Assembly (NCBI RefSeq): GCF_000365025.1
Contig: NZ_KB823011.1
Coordinates: forward strand, 702,621-766,620
Source: Robiginitomaculum antarcticum DSM 21748
Lineage (GTDB): Bacteria; Pseudomonadota; Alphaproteobacteria; Caulobacterales; Maricaulaceae
Reading direction: 5' to 3'
DNA: 64,000 bases
Part shown: piece after piece, positions 58,376 through 64,000 of the stretch
Position numbering within the stretch: position 1 is the stretch's first letter
Layout of the letters: the number at the start of each line of letters is the position of its first letter
Translations under genes and position numbers: made by a program
Notes under the pieces: model-generated
Databases searched by the model: none
Told to the model about the DNA's origin: nothing
What the model saw: only the letters and a program-made list of their open reading frames with translations

Positions 58376-59710
58376 ATGAACAATGAAACGCCCAGCAAAA
58401 GGTATCGCACCATTGTCCTCTTGTTGCTGACATTGGTCTACGCCTTTAATTTTATTGATCGTCAGATTATCGGCATTTTATCGCCTTTTATCCAAAAAGA
58501 TTTAGAACTTACAAATACGCAATTGGGAATGCTCAAAGGTATTTTCTTTGCACTGTTTTACACCTCTATTGGCATCCCCATTGCGTGGCTGGCGGATCGT
58601 TATAACCGTACAAATATCGTCACAATCTCGCTTGCAGTTTGGAGTGGATTTACAGCATTAACCGGTATGGCCGGAAGTTTTGCATCTATTGCTTTGGCCA
58701 GAATGGGCGTTGGCATTGGTGAAGCCGGCGGCTCACCACCCTCACATTCTATGATTTCTGACCTGTACCCAAAAGAAGAACGGTCTGGGGCTTTAGGTGT
58801 TTACTCTCTTGGAATACCTTGGGGTCAAGGTATCGCTTACGCCCTGACGGGATATCTACTTGGCAGCCAAGCCGTTGGGTTTACGTGGCGCGAACTACTG
58901 ATTTCACTTGGCATAGCCGGCGTGGTCTTTGCTGTGGCCGCTCGCTTGATTATTCGCGAACCACAGCGCGGCATTCAAGATACGGATACGCCCGAGCTTG
59001 CAACCAAAATTCCCTTTAAGACAGCCCTAAAAACCCTTTTATCTATTCCGTCGTGGTGGGCTATGTGCATGGGGATAACGACAGCATCATTTGTCGCTTA
59101 CGCAGTCGCGACATGGCAAGTGGACTATTTGCTTCCATTTGATGGAGCAATGGAAAATCCATATGGCTTTCAAAAAATGATGTACATCTTGGGCGCGTTA
59201 AACATTACACTTTATGCTGCCGGAACTCTTCTTGGCGGCAAGATTGTCGATAAACTCGCTAAGGGTAATTTGAGATATTACGGCATAATTCCGGCTGTCA
59301 CAGTGTTGATTTGCTTGCCCTTGATCATTGGAGCATTTTGGGCAAATTCCACATTCTTACATATGGCTTTTGGCGGCGTTTTTCTGTTTTTTATTGGCAT
59401 GTATTTGGCGCCGTCATTTGCCGTCGCTCAAACCCTTGCGCCAATCAATATGCGGGCCATGTCAACGGCAATTTTCTTCTTGATTTTAAATCTCATTGCT
59501 TTGGGTGGCGGGCCAACTCTTGTCGGGATTTTGACTGATATATTTGAAGTCAACCACACCAAAGTTGAAGCCATTCGATTTAGTCTTACTATTGTTTCAT
59601 CAGGTTTCATTATTAGTGCTCTGTGTTTTCTATACGCGGCTAAAACGCTGCCTAAGGATTGGGCCGAAGCACAAAAACGCAATGAAAGTTTAAAAGACCA
59701 GGTCAGATAA
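58376..59710 (+). CDS. MFS transporter, spinster-like
   Basis: 444 residues from ATG 58376, with AGGGGA before it; an upstream ATG at 58322 lacks a site. Twelve hydrophobic helices, with the family signature LADRYNRTN between helices 2 and 3 and GIGEAGGSPPSHSMISDLYP in helix 4-5, as in spinster-like transporters found beside steroid or aromatic catabolic genes. Substrate unknown. The DNA is clearly more AT-rich than rne and purB on either side, and codon choice shifts accordingly, which may reflect later gain. Confidence 0.93.
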   Translation: MNNETPSKRYRTIVLLLLTLVYAFNFIDRQIIGILSPFIQKDLELTNTQLGMLKGIFFALFYTSIGIPIAWLADRYNRTNIVTISLAVWSGFTALTGMAGSFASIALARMGVGIGEAGGSPPSHSMISDLYPKEERSGALGVYSLGIPWGQGIAYALTGYLLGSQAVGFTWRELLISLGIAGVVFAVAARLIIREPQRGIQDTDTPELATKIPFKTALKTLLSIPSWWAMCMGITTASFVAYAVATWQVDYLLPFDGAMENPYGFQKMMYILGALNITLYAAGTLLGGKIVDKLAKGNLRYYGIIPAVTVLICLPLIIGAFWANSTFLHMAFGGVFLFFIGMYLAPSFAVAQTLAPINMRAMSTAIFFLILNLIALGGGPTLVGILTDIFEVNHTKVEAIRFSLTIVSSGFIISALCFLYAAKTLPKDWAEAQKRNESLKDQVR

Positions 59711-59725
59711 GCGAAGCAAATTTCA

Positions 59726-59757
59726 CCCCTGCCCTTGACCTTCGGCCAAGGCGGGGG
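59726..59757. other. G/C-rich hairpin between the MFS gene and purB
   Basis: An imperfect inverted repeat of CCCCTGCCCTTG with CCAAGGCGGGGG around the loop ACCTTCGG. No T tract. It may be a weak terminator for the MFS transcript or part of a dispersed palindrome. Confidence 0.35.
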
Positions 59758-59797
59758 CAATGCGCGCGACACGTCACCTAGATAAAGAGTCGCAATT

Positions 59798-61123
59798 ATG
59801 ATCGATCGTTACGCCCGCAAAGAGATGGCCGAAATTTGGTCTGCCGCTACGAAATACCGTATCTGGTTTGAAATTGAAGCCCATGGCTGTGATGCGCTCG
59901 CGCAGTTGGGCGTTATTCCCAAAGCGGCGGCGAAAAATATCTGGGATAAAGGCGGCGCGGCGGAGTTTGACGTCGCGCGCATTGACGAGATCGAGCGCGA
60001 AGTCAAACATGACGTCATCGCCTTTTTGACCCATCTGGCCGAATTTATCGGTGAGGATAGCCGCTTCGTCCATCAGGGGTTTACCAGCTCTGACATTCTC
60101 GACACAACATTATCTGTACAGATGGCCCGCGCCACCGATCTTTTGCTGGTTGGCATGGACCGCGTTTTGACCGCGTTGGAACACCGTGCCAAAGAGCATA
60201 AATATTCGATCACCATCGGGCGCAGCCACGGTATCCATGCCGAGCCGACAACGATGGGGATCAAACTTGCGCGGTTCCATGCTGAATTTGCCCGTGGCCG
60301 CGCACGACTTGTTACGGCCCGCGAAGAAATTGCTGTCTGCGCGATCTCCGGCGCTATCGGGACATTTGCCAATATCGACCCCTCCGTAGAGGCGCATGTG
60401 GCCGAAAAAATGGGCCTCGCCATAGAGCCGGTCTCAAGCCAAATCATTCCGCGTGACCGTCACGCCGCCTATTTCGCGGCGCTCGGCGTGATCGCCAGCT
60501 CGGTTGAAAATATCGCTGTCGAAATTCGCCACTTGCAACGCACAGAGGTTCTGGAAGCCGAGGAGTTTTTCTCCAAAGGCCAAAAAGGCAGCTCGGCCAT
60601 GCCGCATAAACGCAATCCGGTGCTGACCGAAAACCTGACAGGACTGGCGCGTCTTGTCCGTATGGCCGTGATGCCCGCGATGGAAAATGTCGCTTTGTGG
60701 CATGAACGCGATATTTCGCATAGCTCCGTCGAGCGCGGCATTGGCCCGGACAGCACGGTGCACCTGGACTTTGCCCTGCACAGACTGGCGGGCGTGATTG
60801 AAAACCTTGTGATTTATCCTGAGAAAATGGCGGCCAATATGAACCGTCTGGGCGGACTTCATAACTCTCAGCGCTTCCTGCTCGCCCTGACACAGGCCGG
60901 AGAGAGCCGCGAGACGGCCTATAGCCTTGTGCAGCGTAACGCCATGCAGGTCTGGGAGCTTTTCCGCACTCAAGGTGATGCCGGCGAAGGCGCGTTTTTG
61001 AACCTTTTGCTCAAAGATGACGATGTGCGCGCCCGCCTGTCCGAAGATCAGATTCGCTCTATGTTTGATGATGAATATCACACCAAACATGTCGATACGA
61101 TTTTTTCGCGTGTTTTTGATTAA
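59798..61123 (+). CDS. purB: adenylosuccinate lyase
   Basis: Cleaves SAICAR and adenylosuccinate in purine synthesis. 441 residues with GRSHGIHAEPTTMG (catalytic His region) and the fumarase/aspartase signature GSSAMPHKRNP. Length is normal for the short bacterial type. It converges on anmK with a 13-base gap. Confidence 0.98.
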   Translation: MIDRYARKEMAEIWSAATKYRIWFEIEAHGCDALAQLGVIPKAAAKNIWDKGGAAEFDVARIDEIEREVKHDVIAFLTHLAEFIGEDSRFVHQGFTSSDILDTTLSVQMARATDLLLVGMDRVLTALEHRAKEHKYSITIGRSHGIHAEPTTMGIKLARFHAEFARGRARLVTAREEIAVCAISGAIGTFANIDPSVEAHVAEKMGLAIEPVSSQIIPRDRHAAYFAALGVIASSVENIAVEIRHLQRTEVLEAEEFFSKGQKGSSAMPHKRNPVLTENLTGLARLVRMAVMPAMENVALWHERDISHSSVERGIGPDSTVHLDFALHRLAGVIENLVIYPEKMAANMNRLGGLHNSQRFLLALTQAGESRETAYSLVQRNAMQVWELFRTQGDAGEGAFLNLLLKDDDVRARLSEDQIRSMFDDEYHTKHVDTIFSRVFD

Positions 61124-61136
61124 ACTGCCTGCGACG

Positions 61137-62270
61137 TTATTTAGGGCTAGCTAAAACACCGCCGCCCATCGGCTCAGGCGTGCCAGTCGTGCCGGGAAAG
61201 CTGAGCGGCAGACCGCAAAGCGTGCGCGCCGCCATATAAGCAAAGGCCTGGGCTTCCAGCGCGTCACCGTCCCAGCCGAGCGTATCAGCACTCACGACAT
61301 TACCGCCGCAATGGCTTTGCAGCATATATATGATGGCGCGGTTGTGCCGACCGCCGCCGCATATGATAACGGTTTGTGGGTCAAAATTAGCCATGTCGCG
61401 GGCGATCGCTTGAGCCGTAAAGCCGGCTAAAGTCGCCGCGCCATCCTCAGTGCTAATGCCTGCCAAATCGCCCAATACGTCAAATTCATAACGATCAGCA
61501 CTACGCGGCAAAGGCCGCATAAAAAACGGCGCCGTCAGCCAGCACGCGATCAAATCAAAATCGACTTTGCCCGAAAGCGACAGCGCACCGCCCGCGTCAT
61601 AATCCTTGCCAGACTTAGCCTTGACCCAACTGTCGAGCGGGCCATTGCCCGGCCCGCAATCACCAGCGATAAGCGGCGCGTCACCGTTAATCAGCGTGAC
61701 ATTGGAGACGCCGCCAATATTGACGACCGCAATGCGTCCCGTCAGGCCGCTATAATCGCACAGCGCTTTATGATAAATCGGAGCGAGCGGTGCGCCCTGC
61801 CCGCCAGCGGCCACATCGGCGCTACGAAAATCAAAGACAACAGGTAAGCCCGTGGCGGCAGCGAGACCCTCTCCGCTTCCAATTTGCAAGCTCTCACCTT
61901 TGCGCTTCGGCGTCGCCCCGCGATGCAAAACTGTCTGTCCGTGATAGCCCACCAAATCAATATCGTCTTTGCCAAGACCGCTCGCCTCCATCAATCCCGC
62001 CACAGCGCGGCGATGGGTGGCGTCTATAAGCGCTTCAGCGCGGGAAAAAATATTAGGCGGCGGGCCGGTGAAATTCCAGTTTACGGCAGCGGCCATACTT
62101 TCCGATAGGACAGTGCGCTCTGCGTCAGAATATTCAAGGGTCCGGGCGGGGCCGAAAGAAAGTATCCGCTCACCATCAGTCTCGATTATGGCCGCGTCCA
62201 CCCCGTCCAGGGAGGTGCCGCTCATTAATCCGATCACTTTTATTCGTTTGGGCATGTATTTGATGCTCAT
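61137..62270 (-). CDS. anmK: anhydro-N-acetylmuramic acid kinase
   Basis: Cell-wall recycling kinase converting anhydroMurNAc to MurNAc-6-phosphate. 377 residues; VIGLMSGTSLDGVDAAI at the N-terminus is the phosphate motif, GYHGQTVLHRG and NIGGVSNVT are family blocks, and GDCGPGNGPLD lies in the middle. AAAGG precedes ATG 62270; a second ATG 15 bases later is possible. Diverges from tyrS, a common pairing. Confidence 0.97.
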   Translation of the reverse strand: MSIKYMPKRIKVIGLMSGTSLDGVDAAIIETDGERILSFGPARTLEYSDAERTVLSESMAAAVNWNFTGPPPNIFSRAEALIDATHRRAVAGLMEASGLGKDDIDLVGYHGQTVLHRGATPKRKGESLQIGSGEGLAAATGLPVVFDFRSADVAAGGQGAPLAPIYHKALCDYSGLTGRIAVVNIGGVSNVTLINGDAPLIAGDCGPGNGPLDSWVKAKSGKDYDAGGALSLSGKVDFDLIACWLTAPFFMRPLPRSADRYEFDVLGDLAGISTEDGAATLAGFTAQAIARDMANFDPQTVIICGGGRHNRAIIYMLQSHCGGNVVSADTLGWDGDALEAQAFAYMAARTLCGLPLSFPGTTGTPEPMGGGVLASPK

Positions 62271-62330
62271 TTGGCCTTTGACGTGTCGAGTCGCTTTGTT
62301 ACACGGCTACCTTAGCTTTGGGAGAGTGCC

Positions 62331-63593
62331 ATGTCCGCTTATAAATCAGACCTGATGTCCGTTCTGACCCAGCGCGGCTATCTCTATCAATGCACGGATG
62401 AGCAGGCGCTGGACAAGGCCGCGCATGACGGCACGTTGACCGGCTATATCGGCTTTGATTGCACAGCGCCCAGCCTGCATGTGGGCTCTATGGTCCAGAT
62501 CATGATGCTGCGACGTCTGCAGCAAGCGGGTCACCGCCCGATTGTTCTTTTGGGCGGCGGCACGACCAAAGTCGGTGACCCGACGGATAAGGATAAATCG
62601 CGCCCCATCCTGACCGATGAACAGATAGAAATTAACAAGGCCGGCATCCGTCAGGTCTTTGCCAAGCTGATTGATTTTGACGGCCCGAACGGTGCCGTCA
62701 TGGTTGATAATGCAGACTGGCTCGACAAGCTGGGCTATGTCGAATTGCTGCGCGAATACGGTACGCATTTTACGGTTAACCGTATGGTTCAACTCGATAC
62801 TGTGAAGCGCCGTCTCGAGACCGAACAGCCCATGACGTTTTTAGAGTTTAATTACTCCATCATGCAGAGCTATGATTTTTGCGAACTTAACCGCCGCTAT
62901 GGCTGCACCTTGCAAATGGGCGGCTCTGACCAATGGGGCAATATTGTCAGCGGGGCCGATCTGACGCGCCGTAAAACGGGCAATATTTGTTATGGCTTTA
63001 CCACGCCGCTGATTACCACCGCCTCGGGCGGAAAAATGGGTAAAACAGCAGACGGCGCGGTTTGGCTGAATAATGAGGCTAATATTGACCCTCAATTTAC
63101 GCGCAGCCCTTATGAGTATTGGCAGTTTTGGCGCAATACCGAAGACGCCGATGTCGGCCGCTTCCTACGCCTGTTCACCGATGTGCCGCTGGACGAAATT
63201 GCTGTGTTAGAAGCGCTGGACGGCGCGGCGATTAACGAGGCCAAAGTGCGGCTGGCAAATGAGGCAACGACCATGCTGCACGGCTCGGACGCAGCCCGCG
63301 AGGCCGAGCAAACCGCCAAAACAACCTTTGAGCAAGGCGGAACAGCTGACGGCCTTCCCACCTTTGAGATCGCTGCCGCCGAGATCGAAACTATGGGCGT
63401 TTTAAACGCAGCCACGCTGGTCGGGCTGGCCGGATCAAACGGCGAAGCCCGCCGCCACATCAAAGCCGGCGCGCTAAAGATCAATGACGAAAAAGTTGGC
63501 AGCCACGAGGACACTTTGTCTGGCAAGCTGATTGACGGCGTCGTCAAAATCAGTGTGGGCAAGAAGAAACACGCGCTGATTAAGGCGGTCTAG
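62331..63593 (+). CDS. tyrS: tyrosyl-tRNA synthetase
   Basis: Charges tRNA-Tyr. 420 residues: HIGH-class motif HVGS (APSLHVGSM), the Tyr-binding GGSDQWGNI, KMSKS-class motif KMGKT, and a C-terminal S4-like RNA-binding domain (HIKAGALKINDEKV). GGGAG precedes the ATG. The last full gene of the window. Confidence 0.98.
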   Translation: MSAYKSDLMSVLTQRGYLYQCTDEQALDKAAHDGTLTGYIGFDCTAPSLHVGSMVQIMMLRRLQQAGHRPIVLLGGGTTKVGDPTDKDKSRPILTDEQIEINKAGIRQVFAKLIDFDGPNGAVMVDNADWLDKLGYVELLREYGTHFTVNRMVQLDTVKRRLETEQPMTFLEFNYSIMQSYDFCELNRRYGCTLQMGGSDQWGNIVSGADLTRRKTGNICYGFTTPLITTASGGKMGKTADGAVWLNNEANIDPQFTRSPYEYWQFWRNTEDADVGRFLRLFTDVPLDEIAVLEALDGAAINEAKVRLANEATTMLHGSDAAREAEQTAKTTFEQGGTADGLPTFEIAAAEIETMGVLNAATLVGLAGSNGEARRHIKAGALKINDEKVGSHEDTLSGKLIDGVVKISVGKKKHALIKAV

Positions 63594-63671
63594 TGGAGCA
63601 ATTTTGGTCCGGGCAAGGCTGTAATTCGCATAATATTGTGTGGATTAATAACCCTCACCTACCCACACCTA

Positions 63672-63817
63672 TGCGTCATCCTCGGGCCTGACCCGAGGAT
63701 CTATTTCTCCATTCAGGCCTGCGTGAGTAGGCATTAAACCGTTGGTTCAACACACTTATTTTTAACACGGCTCGACGACGCGCCGTGGATCCTCGGGTCA
63801 GGCCCGAGGATGACGCA
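63672..63817. repeat. REPIN-like element: two 30-bp perfect inverted copies of a palindromic repeat
   Basis: The 30 bases at 63672-63701 (TGCGTCATCCTCGGGCCTGA and ten more) and those at 63788-63817 are exact reverse complements. Each copy is itself a near-palindrome around CCTCGGG and CCCGAGG. The spacer is 86 bases. This is the layout of REP doublets (REPINs), mobilised in trans by a RAYT transposase, none of which is in the window. A single, diverged copy heads the repeat at 14371. Confidence 0.75.
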
Positions 63818-63844
63818 GGTTGAGAATGGGGGGCGTGAACCGTT

Positions 63845-63935
63845 GATATATAAAGATACATCCCCGCCCCCTCAAGTCTCCCCTATCTTTAAACTGTCTC
63901 TTGTGGCGGGCCGGGTGTCGACGTTCGGAACTTAT
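63845..63935. repeat. second copy of the dispersed intergenic repeat
   Basis: GATATATAAA, CATCCCCGCCCCCT, CCCTATCTTTAAACTG and the following bases align with 14451-14530 over about 80 bases, with a similar block further on (CGGTATTGGATTCGG against CGGTGTTGGGTGTAGG). In both places it follows the CCTCGGG palindrome in the same order. Boundaries are approximate. Confidence 0.6.
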
Positions 63936-64000
63936 GAGAGATCGGTATTGGATTCGGGAGAAGTGGGGTTACGGCCTACGTCAAACGGGTTTGGGAGCAT

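Larger units (their letters stand above)
63594..64000. other. 407-base gene-free stretch to the right edge
   Basis: Holds a REPIN-like element and a dispersed repeat, described separately. No protein or RNA gene is supported; the last about 60 bases have nothing I recognise. Confidence 0.5.

Overview
The window is a 64 kb chromosomal segment of an alphaproteobacterium, probably a marine member of the Maricaulales/Hyphomonadaceae type. That placement is inferred from gene content: the tig-clpP-clpX-lon block, TrmFO, RNase E with a very long acidic insert, a NADP-malic enzyme carrying a phosphotransacetylase domain, an AtuA-type catabolic cluster, a sulfatase, and no rRNA. No sequence search was possible, so the taxon is a guess.

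Layout. 1-5.8 kb is an AT-richer accessory stretch: a secreted PKD-repeat protein that runs off the left edge, a frameshifted EF-hand protein, a lipoprotein sulfatase, and a tyrosine recombinase sitting against the 3' end of tRNA-Asp. This looks like one end of an integrated element. 5.8-12.5 kb is core: tRNA-Asp, tRNA-Val, lon, clpX, clpP and tig, all on the minus strand. 12.8-27.4 kb is a CoA-ester catabolic island. A minus-strand operon (thiolase, a small unknown gene, an SDR, two acyl-CoA dehydrogenases, a MaoC hydratase) diverges from a plus-strand operon (AtuA-like protein, acyl-CoA carboxylase beta, enoyl-CoA hydratase, TIGR03084-like protein), flanked by a third acyl-CoA dehydrogenase and a nitroreductase. 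Three near-identical 20-bp palindromes lie in front of these units, which suggests one shared repressor encoded elsewhere. The carboxylase alpha subunit and an acyl-CoA ligase are missing; a short chimeric remnant of a dehydrogenase and a ligase lies at the right end of the island.

27.5-33.6 kb holds tRNA-Leu, a MATE exporter, malic enzyme, and the nitrogen pair glnB-glnA. 33.7-42.3 kb is an envelope and secretome region: a large autotransporter, a pair of exported amidohydrolases (the second lacks the metal-binding HxH), and a diheme cytochrome lipoprotein overlapping a beta-helix lipoprotein. 42.5-54.8 kb is housekeeping: trmFO, a phytoene-synthase-like protein, superoxide dismutase, yajC-secD-secF, a LysM protein, pcm, surE, a class A penicillin-binding protein and an AMIN-type amidase. 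55.2-63.6 kb holds rne, an AT-richer MFS transporter, purB, anmK and tyrS.

The last 400 bases carry a REPIN-like pair of 30-bp perfect inverted repeats followed by a copy of an intergenic repeat also present near 14.4 kb. The most unusual items are the three-site palindrome family linking the catabolic genes, the chimeric gene remnant inside the third site's neighbourhood, the integrase/tRNA boundary, the metal-less amidohydrolase, and the unexplained small gene between thiolase and SDR.
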